NCBI GenBank assembly: GCA_020636435.1
Contig: JACJXX010000001.1
Coordinates: forward strand, 2,621,001-2,685,000
Reading direction: 5' to 3'
Origin: Lewinellaceae bacterium
Lineage (GTDB): Bacteria; Bacteroidota; Bacteroidia; Chitinophagales; Saprospiraceae
Length of the DNA stretch: 64,000 nucleotides
Both the position numbers and the translations under genes were made by a program. Shown piece by piece: positions 1 to 9,373 of this stretch. A model generated the notes under the pieces. That model was given only the letters and a program-made list of their open reading frames with translations, was not told the DNA's origin and ran no database searches. The first letter of the stretch is position 1; each line of letters starts with the position of its first letter.

Positions 1-884
1 CTGCCGTAGTCGTATTCCGAAAGCTTGCTGAAGATGGCGCTGAAGTCCACCTGCCCGTCGCCCAGGGAACGGAAGCGGCCGGCCCGTTTGAGCCAGGGCT
101 GAAACCCGCCGTAAACCCCTTGTTTGCCCGTGGGGTTAAACTCGGCGTCTTTCACATGGAAGGCCTTGATGCGCTCGTGGTAGAAGTCGATAAACTGAAC
201 GTAATCCAGGCACTGCAGGATGAAGTGGCTGGGGTCGTAGTTGATGCAGGCGCGGGGGTGGCCGTCCAGGGCTTCGAGGAACTGTTCGAAGGAATCGCCG
301 TCGTGGATGTCTTCGTTGGGATGAAGCTCATAACAGACGTCGACGCCCTGCTCTTCGAAAACATTCAGGATGGGCCGCCAGCGGGCAGCCAGTTCCTTGA
401 ATCCCATATCCACCAGCCCGGCGGGGCGTTGCGGCCAGGGGTACATGAAGGGCCAGAGCAGGGCGCCGGAGAAGGTGACGTGGGCATCGAGGCCCAGGTT
501 GCGGCTGGCGCGGGCGGCCCATTCCAGCTGCTGCACGGCCCATTCGGTGCGGGCTTTGGGGTTGCCGTGATAGGCCTCGGGGGCAAAGCCGTCGAACAGC
601 GCGTCATAAGCGGGATGAACCGCCACCAACTGCCCCTGCAGGTGAGAAGCCAGTTCTGTAATTTCCAGGCCGTGTTCCGCCACCCTGCCTTTCAGGTCAT
701 CGCAGTACGCCTTGCTTTCGGCGGCCTTTTGCAGGTCGACCAGGCGATCTTCCCAGGTGGGGATTTGAACGCCTTTATAACCCAGGCTGGCGGCCCAGCG
801 GCAGATGTTGTCGAGTGAATTGAATGGCGCTTCGCCGCCCATAAACTGGGCCAGAAAAAGGGCAGGGCCTTTGATGGTCTTCAT
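1..884 (-). CDS. Sugar phosphate isomerase/epimerase family protein (partial, 3' end off window)
   Basis: Read from ATG 884-882; about 294 codons are visible and the C-terminus lies beyond position 1. The product resembles the xylose-isomerase-like TIM barrel family of cytosolic sugar phosphate isomerases/epimerases. Seen in order: a hydrophobic N-terminal strand, CYELHPNEDIHD (candidate metal-binding Glu and His), INYDPSHF (Asp and His) and AFHVKD (His), the usual spacing of metal ligands in this fold. There is no signal peptide. The family acts on sugars or inositol-type compounds; the substrate cannot be read from sequence. The reverse-strand reading frame across the same bases is a shadow. 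Confidence 0.8.
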   Translation of the reverse strand, partial: MKTIKGPALFLAQFMGGEAPFNSLDNICRWAASLGYKGVQIPTWEDRLVDLQKAAESKAYCDDLKGRVAEHGLEITELASHLQGQLVAVHPAYDALFDGFAPEAYHGNPKARTEWAVQQLEWAARASRNLGLDAHVTFSGALLWPFMYPWPQRPAGLVDMGFKELAARWRPILNVFEEQGVDVCYELHPNEDIHDGDSFEQFLEALDGHPRACINYDPSHFILQCLDYVQFIDFYHERIKAFHVKDAEFNPTGKQGVYGGFQPWLKRAGRFRSLGDGQVDFSAIFSKLSEYDYG

Positions 885-944
885 ACGGTGTGTTTTATTT
901 TGCAAACGGCCCTTAATTTAAGGATTATCGCCCAAATATCCTGA

Positions 945-2117
945 CTATTTATCCAGAGAAAGGCTCAGGTTTATTTTTGCGCTCAGCCCGATGAAGGGTT
1001 GAACGAAGATTCGTTTGTTGCTGTTGTCCATCCCGGCTAGTTCCGGCTCTTCCAGGACGGCGCCGCCGGCGTTGAAGCGCACGAACTGAAACAGCTTATA
1101 GTCGAGCCCCAGGTAAAAGGGGCGGCCGACCAGCGGGCCGCTGATCTCTTTGCCGCCATCACCTTCCAAGTTCTTGGTGAACACGCCCATGGTGATGGAC
1201 GCATTGCGCAGGAAGCGGGGCGCGATGGTGCTGGTGGAAAGCGGAAAAGACAACCCCAGATAAGGAGAAGTGCCATACTCCAGTTTTTCCAGGTTGCCGC
1301 CCAGATATACGCCGCCATAGCCGGCGTTTAAGGAGAAATAGCCCGCCTTGTCCTCCGTCTGGTAATCTTCAACATAGCGGCTATCGGCAAAGATGAGCAG
1401 GTTGGTGCCCGACATTGCCTTCACTTCCATGGCAGTCAGCGCCCTCAACTCATCGATCAGTTGGGCGCGTTGTTCCATCTTGGCTTTCGAAGACTCGCCG
1501 GCGGCATCCCCTTCGGCTTTGTCCAGTTTCACCGATTCGACCTGTTCGATCTTCATCTTCACCAACTCGGAGAAAGTGGGGATGGGTTCGTCGCTTCGCC
1601 GGCGATAGCTGGACAGGATGGACTTCGCCAGTTCGTTCATCTCGTTCAACATTTTTTTGGAAGAGCTCTGGAAAGAGATTCTCTTGTCGCCGCTGCTCAT
1701 CTGGCTATCGATGTAGGTGTCTACGGTTTGCGACAGGCGGCTGGCGAGGGCCTGTCTTTCCTTATCGCTTATCAGGCGGAAATAGGTGACCTCTATGTCA
1801 TACTTTTTGGAGGCCCGCAACTTGTAATTCACCAGGACGTTGAAGTTGGTCGCTCCGCTTTTGTCTTTGGGGCGCTTCCAGTCGGCAAGCGTCAGGGGTT
1901 CTCGTTTCTCCTTCCCCTTGGGCGAGAAAACACGGACTTCGACGATGTCGATATCGGCTGTGATGGGCCCGGTGAAGATGATGGGGGTTTCGGCGGGCAG
2001 GGGCTGGTTCTCCCCGAAGCGGGCCTTTTCATAATCAAAATTGACGGTGGCGTACTGGGCTGTTGCCTGGCTAAAAAACAGCAGCATGAGCGCAAGAACC
2101 GATAGTGGATTTTTCAT
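945..2117 (-). CDS. Secreted protein of unknown function, possible C-terminal beta-barrel
   Basis: A 390-residue protein starting with a clear signal peptide (hydrophobic core LSVLALMLLFFS, cleavage near ATAQ). The middle third is charged and helical (roughly residues 110-230, rich in Lys/Glu/Ser). The last ~150 residues alternate aromatic, Gly and polar residues (for example FSLNAGYGGVYLGGN and FYLGLDYKLFQFVRFNAGG), as in outer-membrane beta strands. I do not recognise the family; a periplasmic or outer-membrane location is inferred from these traits. It is followed 60 bp downstream by the isomerase gene on the same strand. Confidence 0.7.
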   Translation of the reverse strand: MKNPLSVLALMLLFFSQATAQYATVNFDYEKARFGENQPLPAETPIIFTGPITADIDIVEVRVFSPKGKEKREPLTLADWKRPKDKSGATNFNVLVNYKLRASKKYDIEVTYFRLISDKERQALASRLSQTVDTYIDSQMSSGDKRISFQSSSKKMLNEMNELAKSILSSYRRRSDEPIPTFSELVKMKIEQVESVKLDKAEGDAAGESSKAKMEQRAQLIDELRALTAMEVKAMSGTNLLIFADSRYVEDYQTEDKAGYFSLNAGYGGVYLGGNLEKLEYGTSPYLGLSFPLSTSTIAPRFLRNASITMGVFTKNLEGDGGKEISGPLVGRPFYLGLDYKLFQFVRFNAGGAVLEEPELAGMDNSNKRIFVQPFIGLSAKINLSLSLDK

Positions 2118-2304
2118 TTTGTGTCTATATTTGAGTGATGTTTTAAATTAGATGGTATGGATTCAACCCCTTTTTAGCCTGCCAGGTTCATTTCCGGCCT
2201 GAAGCATTAACCGGTGATCTTCACCTTAGCTCTATACCGGAGGGCGACGATTGCCCCGGGCCCGTAAATTATCGTAAATTTAAATTTTAACAAGTGCCTC
2301 CGAA

Positions 2305-2453
2305 GGGGTTGTGAAAAAAGGTTTCTCGGATATTTTTACCTGGAATTAAATTCTGCCACCCGCTAAAAGTCCGAGCGCAATAGGAAATTGCACCCCGACA
2401 ACGCAGGCGGCATTCGGTGCCATTTTTTCTAACGGACCTTTTTTCACAACCCC
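2305..2453. repeat. 149-bp cassette with 18-bp perfect inverted ends
   Basis: The gap 2118-2639 contains no convincing gene. Inside it, GGGGTTGTGAAAAAAGGT (2305-2322) is matched perfectly by its reverse complement at 2436-2453, enclosing 113 bp of unrelated sequence. It could be a small non-autonomous mobile element or a regulatory cruciform; no second copy was noticed in the window. The rest of the gap is AT-rich upstream sequence for the genes on both sides. Confidence 0.55.
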
Positions 2454-2639
2454 TACCCAAATGACGTTCCTGATTGGCCATCGTCAGCAGTCAACAACTA
2501 CGCAATGCGTTATAATCAAAAAGCACCCAGTCCACCCAGATAGTCAAAAACTATGAAAATCCCTGATTGGGAAGAAAATTGTTGTTGTGGCCATTCCCTT
2601 TTCGGCAGGTCTATAAAAGGTAGATAAAATAGCGTAGAC

Positions 2640-3866
2640 ATGAAATGCATCAGGTTTTTCAGCTTTGTTTTTTTGTCCGTACTGGCGGTTAGCTGTTCTC
2701 AGGGGGAGGGCGGACAAACGTTCCGGGAATTTTTCAGTAAACAAAAAGAAGGGCAGAGCGAGGAAGCTACCCAGGCTACTCCTGCGGTAGATACAGCTGG
2801 ACAGGGCCTGCATCGGCAAAATACCGCTTTGCAGGAGGAGAACACCAGGCTGCAGTCGGAGGGTTTGCAATTGAGGCGGGAACTGCAACAAGAGCGGATG
2901 GCCCGGCTGGCTGCCCGGCAAGATTCATTGAACACCCAACTCCTCCAAATCCAGGCTGCCCTGGAAGCGATCAGCGAAGATTCCGTTTCCACGACCCAAA
3001 CCAGGGACAGCCTGTTGCAGAAGCAACGTTTTACCCAACAGATGGACCAGGAGATTCAGGAAAGGCTCGTAGCCAAGAGCAAGGCGGTTGATGTTCAACT
3101 AGGAAAACTAGAAGAACAGAAGCGCTCGCTGCAACAGCAAATGGATCTGGAAAAGCGGCAGGTGGAAATAGCAGAAAAGAAGATAGCGGTACTCAGGGAA
3201 GAACAGGAACTGTACGAAAGCCAAAGGCAGAAATTGTGGGTAGATGGGGCGCCCCAAAGTACAATCGATGAAGCGGCCGCAGCCATTGCCAACGCCGATA
3301 AAAACATAGAAGCCGAACAGAAAAAAATAAACTCCGCCTCCGCTAACATCAACGGGTTACAGGAAACCGTCGCCGAGATCGACATCCAGCTCGAAGCCCT
3401 CAATGCCAGTATCCGAAAAAGCTACACGGCTAAAGAGATATTGGAGGAAACCATTGCCGAAGAACAAGAGCAACTCGCAAGTGAAATAGCCGGGCTGGAT
3501 TCCGCCTGGCAAAGCAGGCAGGCAGAGCGCCCGGCACTTCTCCGGGATAAGGAAGAAACAGAGGCTCTTCTGGTGGGATTGGAACAAAAAACAGCGGAAA
3601 TCCTGAAAGCGCCGGCGCCGCGCCCTGATTCCCCAGTTGCCGATACCGTACAAGCCTCATCTGTAAAGGAGCAAGAGCAATCAGCGGAGGCACTTGCTGT
3701 GGCTACCCCGGATAGCCTATCCCTTCAAAAAGAACAGGCTCATCCCAGGGAAGCGGAAAAGAACCGGCAGTTTTACCTGAGGTTTCTGGCTTTGTTTGGC
3801 GCCCTGCTTGTCCTGCTTTTCGGTTTTTACGTCCTGCGGAGGCGCAGGAAGAGGGCAAAATCCTGA
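2640..3866 (+). CDS. Coiled-coil lipoprotein with C-terminal membrane anchor
   Basis: A 408-residue protein. The N-terminus MKCIRFFSFVFLSVLAVSC is a lipoprotein signal with lipobox LAVSC. Residues ~60-310 are almost continuous heptad-like coiled coil rich in Gln, Glu, Lys and Leu. The C-terminus has a hydrophobic helix (FLALFGALLVLLFGFYV) followed by RRRRKRAKS, a positive stop-transfer tail. The topology suggests a periplasmic coiled coil tethered at both ends, at the outer membrane by lipid and at the inner membrane by the helix. I do not recognise a named family. It stands alone, convergent with the transporter gene downstream. Confidence 0.75.
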   Translation: MKCIRFFSFVFLSVLAVSCSQGEGGQTFREFFSKQKEGQSEEATQATPAVDTAGQGLHRQNTALQEENTRLQSEGLQLRRELQQERMARLAARQDSLNTQLLQIQAALEAISEDSVSTTQTRDSLLQKQRFTQQMDQEIQERLVAKSKAVDVQLGKLEEQKRSLQQQMDLEKRQVEIAEKKIAVLREEQELYESQRQKLWVDGAPQSTIDEAAAAIANADKNIEAEQKKINSASANINGLQETVAEIDIQLEALNASIRKSYTAKEILEETIAEEQEQLASEIAGLDSAWQSRQAERPALLRDKEETEALLVGLEQKTAEILKAPAPRPDSPVADTVQASSVKEQEQSAEALAVATPDSLSLQKEQAHPREAEKNRQFYLRFLALFGALLVLLFGFYVLRRRRKRAKS

Positions 3867-3920
3867 CACTTGTCGTCCTTTTACTTTTCAAAAGAGTGGG
3901 CGGCGATTAAACATAGAAAC

Positions 3921-6299
3921 TTATTTAATATTTTTCCCTTCAGCGGTGTTGACAAAAAGGACATTGCCCACTGCCGGATAGCCCTCGAATAACTCCCGGC
4001 CGGCATGTTTTACCATCTCCTCCCGAAACCCGATGATCGTCAGGTCGGCATCCTGGGATTTTTCATTGACGATGGACCGGGCGCTCAGCTCCTGTTTCTG
4101 GGTGATGAATTCAATATTGTTCGGGGAAATGGGCAACTGCCCGGCTTCTATCAGTAGGAACAAGCGTTCTTTCTCGTCCTGGATCGTGCCTTCCGGATAA
4201 ACGGCGAAAATCTTGATCTGCCCCTTGTGCCAGTCGCGGTGCCCCAGAATGATGTAGGCCAGAAGGATCATCAGGTTGGCGTTGTGGTAATCGTTGGCTG
4301 TGATCCAGATGTGAATCTGTTGCTTCAGGCCGTAGCCGCGCTCCGAGCTGCCGAGGATGAGCATGTCGAAATCAACCGAGCGGGTCAGCTTGAAGTTGTC
4401 GATGATGGCCTCCAGGCGGTCCGGCTTGTTTTTGGAAAATTCGAAGATCAGCAGGTTGTTTTCCGTGCCGGCGACGCCTGGCAGCTGGATGACCTGGGCT
4501 ACCGAGGAGGTAAAGCTCGGGCTTACCATCGTATCGACATAAATGTTGCTGTTGCTGGCCTCTGCCATGCGGATAAGGCGCTGCTTGCTGCGCTGGGCTT
4601 CCTCGTTGGACTTGCGGGAGAGGTAACCGTTGATCTGGTGAATGTAAGTGCCGAAGCCGTACTTCTGAGAAATCCACCGCAGCAGGTCGAAAGCGCCCAG
4701 GCGCTGGAAAGAATCTTCGGATAAGGCCACGGCCGAGGGGCGCCAGCTGTGCGCCTGTTCCTTATCAGCTTTCTGGAGGAATACCTGGAGCTGGCGGCTG
4801 AACTGGAAGATCACGCCCTGAAAGATCACGGCAATGGATTTTTTATCCTGGTTGAAGAAACTAATGACAAAATAGAGGCAGAGGATCATGATTACCGCCG
4901 CCACCGCATATCCTCCGTTCATAAAAAACATCAGGCCGAAACAGGCTACGGCGCCGAAAAGAGAGATATACCAGCGGGATTTGAAGGTCGGCCGGTAAGA
5001 AGGGTCGGCGGCAAAGTGGTTGAGGAAAGATATGAGGCAAAGGGAGCCATAAGTGACCATGAAGAACATGGAGATGACCTCCGCCACGCTGTCCAGCGCA
5101 CCCATCAGGATAAAAACGGCGGCGATGCCCACGGTGATAACCGAAGCATTGAAGGGTTCGTCATTGACGCCTTTGCCCTGCGCTATCCACCGGTTGATGG
5201 TTGGGGTGGGGAAGATTTGGTCGCGGGCGATGGCCTGCAGGGTGCGCGGCGCCACCATGATGGAGCCCAGGGCGGAGGAGATGGTGGCAGCGGCCAGCCC
5301 GATCGGGATGAGCCACCAGCCCTGCCAGGCGATGTCGGCCATGACCAGCCGGCTGGTGTCCGCCAGATCGGCAGGGGCAGCGGAAACGGCCAGCTTGTAG
5401 GCGATGAAAAAGTAGATGACCATGCCGGAAAGCGTGCCCGCCAGGGTGCCCAGCGGAAGAGACTTGCCGGGGTCGCGCAGGTCGCCGGAAAGGCCCACGC
5501 CTGCCGTCATGCCGGTAAATGCCGGGAAGATGATGGCAAAAACGGTGAAGAAACCCAGGGGGATAAGCGGAGCGCTGGAATTGGAAGTTGGCGGCGCCTG
5601 CCGGATAGCGGGTTGGCTAGCAGCCTGGCTCGTATCGGTTGTCAACGGGGTAAGGGAAAGAGCCGGATCGGCCTGCTGGTTGGCCGGCTCAAAATCATAT
5701 ACCGTGGCAAAGGGGTCCAGCGAGTGTTGCTGGCTGTATTCCGTTTGGCCCAAAAAAAAGGCCAGCAGGGCGATCCCCAGGGTAGCCACTACGACATACA
5801 GGGCCTTGACCCCCAGGTCGGCCCCCTTGGTGAGCATGATGGCGGTAAGCGCGATCAACGCCGGGATGCCCACCGTTTGCTTTTGCGCCAGCAGCCAGGC
5901 CAGCCAGGGCGGCAGCTGAAACTGCACGGCCAGCCACTTGAACAGCGGCAGAAAAGCCTCTGTAAAAGCGATGATGTAAAACGCTACGCTGATGGCCTGC
6001 GACATAAACAGCGCCATGCCGATCGTAGAGCCGATCACCAGCCCGAAGGAACGGGAGATAATGTAGTATTCGCCTCCGCCTTCCACCTTCTGGTTGGTAG
6101 CGATCTCCGCAATGGCCATGGCCGTGGGGATGGTCACCGCGTGGCCGATCAGTACGATGGCAAAGGTGCCCGCCAGGCCCACATTGCCCACGGCAAAGCC
6201 GAAGCGCAGGAACATGATAGCGCCCAGAATAGTGGAGATGGCGGTGAAAAATACCGGAGCGGTGCCGAATTTTTTTATCCCTTGTTCAAAGGTTGGCAT
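3921..6299 (-). CDS. Amino acid permease / SLC12-like cation-chloride cotransporter family protein
   Basis: A 792-residue integral membrane protein of the APC superfamily. The N-terminal ~470 residues hold about 12 hydrophobic helices; the opening segment (FGTAPVFFTAISTILGAIMF followed by a Gly-rich helix) and EGGGEYYIISRSFG match the substrate and ion-binding helices TM1 and TM3 of SLC12-type transporters. The last ~300 residues are soluble and resemble the cytosolic C-terminal domain of such transporters, with alternating beta/alpha elements. A Ser/Gln/Thr-rich loop lies at about residues 195-245. The transported ion or amino acid cannot be assigned. A small membrane ORF lies just upstream on the same strand. 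Confidence 0.85.
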   Translation of the reverse strand: MPTFEQGIKKFGTAPVFFTAISTILGAIMFLRFGFAVGNVGLAGTFAIVLIGHAVTIPTAMAIAEIATNQKVEGGGEYYIISRSFGLVIGSTIGMALFMSQAISVAFYIIAFTEAFLPLFKWLAVQFQLPPWLAWLLAQKQTVGIPALIALTAIMLTKGADLGVKALYVVVATLGIALLAFFLGQTEYSQQHSLDPFATVYDFEPANQQADPALSLTPLTTDTSQAASQPAIRQAPPTSNSSAPLIPLGFFTVFAIIFPAFTGMTAGVGLSGDLRDPGKSLPLGTLAGTLSGMVIYFFIAYKLAVSAAPADLADTSRLVMADIAWQGWWLIPIGLAAATISSALGSIMVAPRTLQAIARDQIFPTPTINRWIAQGKGVNDEPFNASVITVGIAAVFILMGALDSVAEVISMFFMVTYGSLCLISFLNHFAADPSYRPTFKSRWYISLFGAVACFGLMFFMNGGYAVAAVIMILCLYFVISFFNQDKKSIAVIFQGVIFQFSRQLQVFLQKADKEQAHSWRPSAVALSEDSFQRLGAFDLLRWISQKYGFGTYIHQINGYLSRKSNEEAQRSKQRLIRMAEASNSNIYVDTMVSPSFTSSVAQVIQLPGVAGTENNLLIFEFSKNKPDRLEAIIDNFKLTRSVDFDMLILGSSERGYGLKQQIHIWITANDYHNANLMILLAYIILGHRDWHKGQIKIFAVYPEGTIQDEKERLFLLIEAGQLPISPNNIEFITQKQELSARSIVNEKSQDADLTIIGFREEMVKHAGRELFEGYPAVGNVLFVNTAEGKNIK

Positions 6300-6338
6300 G
6301 TTGGTTTAGTGTTCTGTTGGGTGTATTTTGAACAAACG

Positions 6339-6566
6339 CTAAATCCTCCGGGAACGCTCTCCCCGGGAGAGGTTCGGATACCTGTTTTCATTTTCGGGCC
6401 TCTGGCCCTGCTCTTCTTCATAAGATGGGGGTTCCCACTTCAGAGGTTCCTCCAGCTCGCCCACTTGCCCCAGGCCGCGCCGCGCCATGATGGCGAAAAC
6501 TACAACTAAAAATAGACTGGCCCAAATGCTCAGGTCGAATTGCTTTTGAAATAAAACGACATCCAT
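6339..6566 (-). CDS. Small single-span membrane protein
   Basis: A 75-residue ORF starting at ATG 6566 (MDVVLFQKQFDLSIW); an in-frame upstream start at 6611 would add 15 residues but looks less natural. It has one hydrophobic helix (IWASLFLVVVFAIMARRG) and a Pro/Glu/Arg-rich charged tail. It lies 40 bp upstream of, and on the same strand as, the SLC12-like transporter, so it may be co-transcribed and could be an accessory subunit. That role is inferred only from position. Confidence 0.5.
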   Translation of the reverse strand: MDVVLFQKQFDLSIWASLFLVVVFAIMARRGLGQVGELEEPLKWEPPSYEEEQGQRPENENRYPNLSRGERSRRI

Positions 6567-6961
6567 TTTTTCTGGATATAAGATATAGACTGGATGGGGG
6601 GAGGCGGCCACATATTATTATTCGGGAAGAGCACAAAGGTTTGCCAAAGTTACAGCAACCTGGGTTACGAAAAAATACTTATTTTTACAGCATGAAATTC
6701 ATCAACCGGGAATCGGAGCTGGAACTATAGGCGAGGCGGCTATCACCTGGAATACCGAGGCCTTTCGCTAAAAAATCTGTGAAACTCCCCTCGATAAAAA
6801 ACGCTCACTTCACCACGAACATAAATTTGCGGAAACTTCTCATCTACAGCCCGGCCTTTTATATTTCCAGTTGGAAGTAAACGGCAATGTAGCGGCAGGC
6901 TCTGTGCCAATCAACCCTTTGAGGTTTTGAAAACCTCAAAGGGTTTCCCAAAACAGGAACA
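6567..6961. other. Intergenic region with no gene seen
   Basis: Apart from the palindrome at 6913-6945, this divergent gap shows nothing recognisable: no ORF with good coding character, no tRNA-like fold and no copy of the other repeats in the window. Confidence 0.5.
6913..6945. repeat. Near-perfect palindrome of the CCTTTGAGG hairpin family
   Basis: AACCCTTTGAGGTTTT (6913-6928) is followed after one base by its exact reverse complement (6930-6945). It sits 16 bp upstream of the start codon of the beta-helix gene. The core CCTTTGAGGTTT also forms the arms of a hairpin at 37745-37787, so this is a recurring motif. Terminator, attenuator or repeat are all possible. Confidence 0.6.
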
Positions 6962-9345
6962 ATGGCAAAAATAATCTCTATACTATTCTTTTGCAGCATT
7001 GGGTTTTCCCTCTTCGCTCAATCCTTCCCCCTGGCCAGCCAGGAGCCGGTTTGGACCATCAGTTACAATACCTTTCCGGCCATTCAGGGAGAATTGACCA
7101 TTTTCACCCGCCCGGAGGAGAGCCACTGTGGCCAGCAGTGGACACCGGCCTTTGAAGTTTACAGCCCCGGCGACACTACTGCGGCAGGTTTTTACCGGGT
7201 GGAGGGCCGCCGGGTTTACTACCGGCGGGATGCCGACTGTGCCGGCCGGCAATATCTGCTCTATGACTTTGGGATGGAATATCAGGATTCGGCTTACATC
7301 ATCCGCCCACCGGTGCTTTTTACTTTTGAGGATACGGTCAAATACCGGGTAATGTGGACAAGCGAGGACTTCTACGGCCCTACCCTGAGAAAATCGCTGG
7401 AAGTGTTGTTCGTGGGAGAAGATTATGACCCCAACTGGCCTATCGACATTTACCGAACTACCTGGCTGGAGGGGGTGGGCAATTTGGAATACCCCTTTCC
7501 ATCCGCTTTTTGCGCTGGGGGTGGCCCTTGCGAAGTCTATTATCGGGTGGAATGCTTGTCTACCAACGAGGGTGTTTGGTATGCCCTGGACAACCAGTCG
7601 GGCTGCCGCTATTCCGGGCGGCTTTACGTAGATGAGCATGCCCCCGGCCCCACCCAGGATGGGAAGAGTTGGGCTACCGCCTTCACCCGCCTTCAGGATG
7701 CCCTGGCCGCCGCCCAATACGGCGACAGCATCTGGATAGCCGATGGGGTTTATTATCCCACTGACGACGCAGACAGAACCGCTTCTTTCGGCCTGAAGAG
7801 CGGTGTCCACCTCTACGGTGGCTTTGCCGGCTACGAAGACAGCCTGGCACAACGCGATTGGCAAGCCAATATCTGCCTCCTCAGCGGAGATATCGGCCTG
7901 GCCGGGGACAGCCTCGACAATAGTTATCACGTCATCCGCGCCATTAGCACCGGCCGCAATACCTCTATCGACGGCCTGCATATTTCGCATGGCCAAGCGG
8001 ATGGCACTCTTTTTGGCCACCGCTACGGAGGCGGGATATTTTTATCCAACGCCAATGCTGAGGTTTTATAGAATCGCTGGTGGAGAGCCATAATGTAATC
8101 GACAACTGCCTGTTTGCCGAAAACACCGGAGGCATTTCTATAGATAGCGGCAAGCCGGGCGTGGCGGAGTCTCTGATCACCAACTGTACCTTTTACAACA
8201 ATGGAGAGGTGGATATTGCGAAAAACTGGGCACCCGATTTTGATTATGAACACTACTACAATACCATAACCGTAAAGAACAGCATACTACGCCGACAGGC
8301 CAACCTCGATATATTCCGGCATTTTGCCAACGGCGTGCCTATGGGCTGGCCATTGAGCCTATACGACTGGAACATCAGCCATTGCCTGCTTTCTGCTGAC
8401 ACCTGCGATCTGGCAGGTGCCGGCCAGGCTTGCGGCGAAGGCCTGCTGTTTGCCACCGACCCCCTCTTTCTGGATGCAGCGGGCGGCAACCTGCGCCTGG
8501 CTGCCTGTTCGCCCGCCATCAATGCCGGCGACAACCGGCCATTAGACAGCCTTGGCATTCTAACCCCCCTGGGCGGTGGCACCAGGATACTGGAAGGCGT
8601 TGTAGACCTGGGCGCTTACGAACGAGAACACTTCCGCATTGCCGACATAGTAGCAAACCCGCCTGCCTGCGCCAACCTGGCCAGTGGTGCCGTCAGCTTC
8701 TTCGCCAACGGAGACGGCCCTTACCACTACAGCTGGCAGGAGGAAACCGGCGCAGCCGGTACTGGGCAGGACGGACTGGCCGGCGGCCATTACCAGTTTA
8801 CCCTTACCGACGAGTTGGGTTGTTCGGACACCGCCTCGGTGCACCTGGAAGAGCCGCTTCCCATTCAAATCGAAGCAGAAATAACCCATGCCTCGGCGGA
8901 ACAGCCCGGCGCCATTGCGTTGAGCTCTACATCCGGCGGCACCCCCCCTTATCTCTATTTATGGAATACCGGCGACACAACCGCCGCCTTGTCCGGCCTG
9001 TCCCCAGGCGTGTATTTCCTGACGGTAACCGATTCGGCCCAATGCTCCCGGGAATTCTCCTTCACCGTTGATAGGGCCAGCCGGCTTCACGAGCCGGAGG
9101 CCGAAGGAGGCCTCGTCCTCTTCCCCAACCCCTCGGCGGGAGAAGTGTTTCTGTCCTGGACGGCCGGCCGGGCCACCTTGCTTTCCATTTACAATGCCAA
9201 AGGGGAAAAAGTACACGAAGCCAAAATACCTGGACTCGCAACCGGCTACCGATGGCAACCGGGAGCAGTATCGGCAGGGCTGTACTATTGCCGCCTGCAA
9301 CTGGCAGGGGGGCGGAACATTGGGGCGAAGGCCGTTTTGAAATGA
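6962..9345 (+). pseudogene. T9SS-secreted right-handed beta-helix protein, interrupted by a frameshift
   Basis: Two reading frames make one protein of ~795 residues. Part 1 (6962-8071) has a signal peptide (MAKIISILFFCSIGF), then a DGKSWATAF...LQDAL...IWIADGVYYP module typical of beta-helix/choice-of-anchor proteins, and stops just after IFLSNANAEVL. Part 2 continues the helix repeats from about 8062 in the -1 frame (NCLFAENTGGISI, ITNCTFYNNG), then SprB-like repeat segments and a T9SS type A sorting tail (LFPNPSAGEVFLSW ... GLYYCRLQLAGG). One extra T in the TTTT run at 8064-8067 would fuse the frames as EVFIESLVESHN. It may be a real loss-of-function mutation or an assembly error. Confidence 0.75.
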
Positions 9346-9373
9346 TGGGAGGTTTGATGGAGGTTTGCCAAAA

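Noticed and set aside
4749..6509. Long plus-strand ORF (586 codons) opposite the SLC12-like transporter
   Set aside because: It is His/Asp/Gly-rich with no recognisable domain and is explained by GC-rich codon use on the minus strand, where the transporter is clear.
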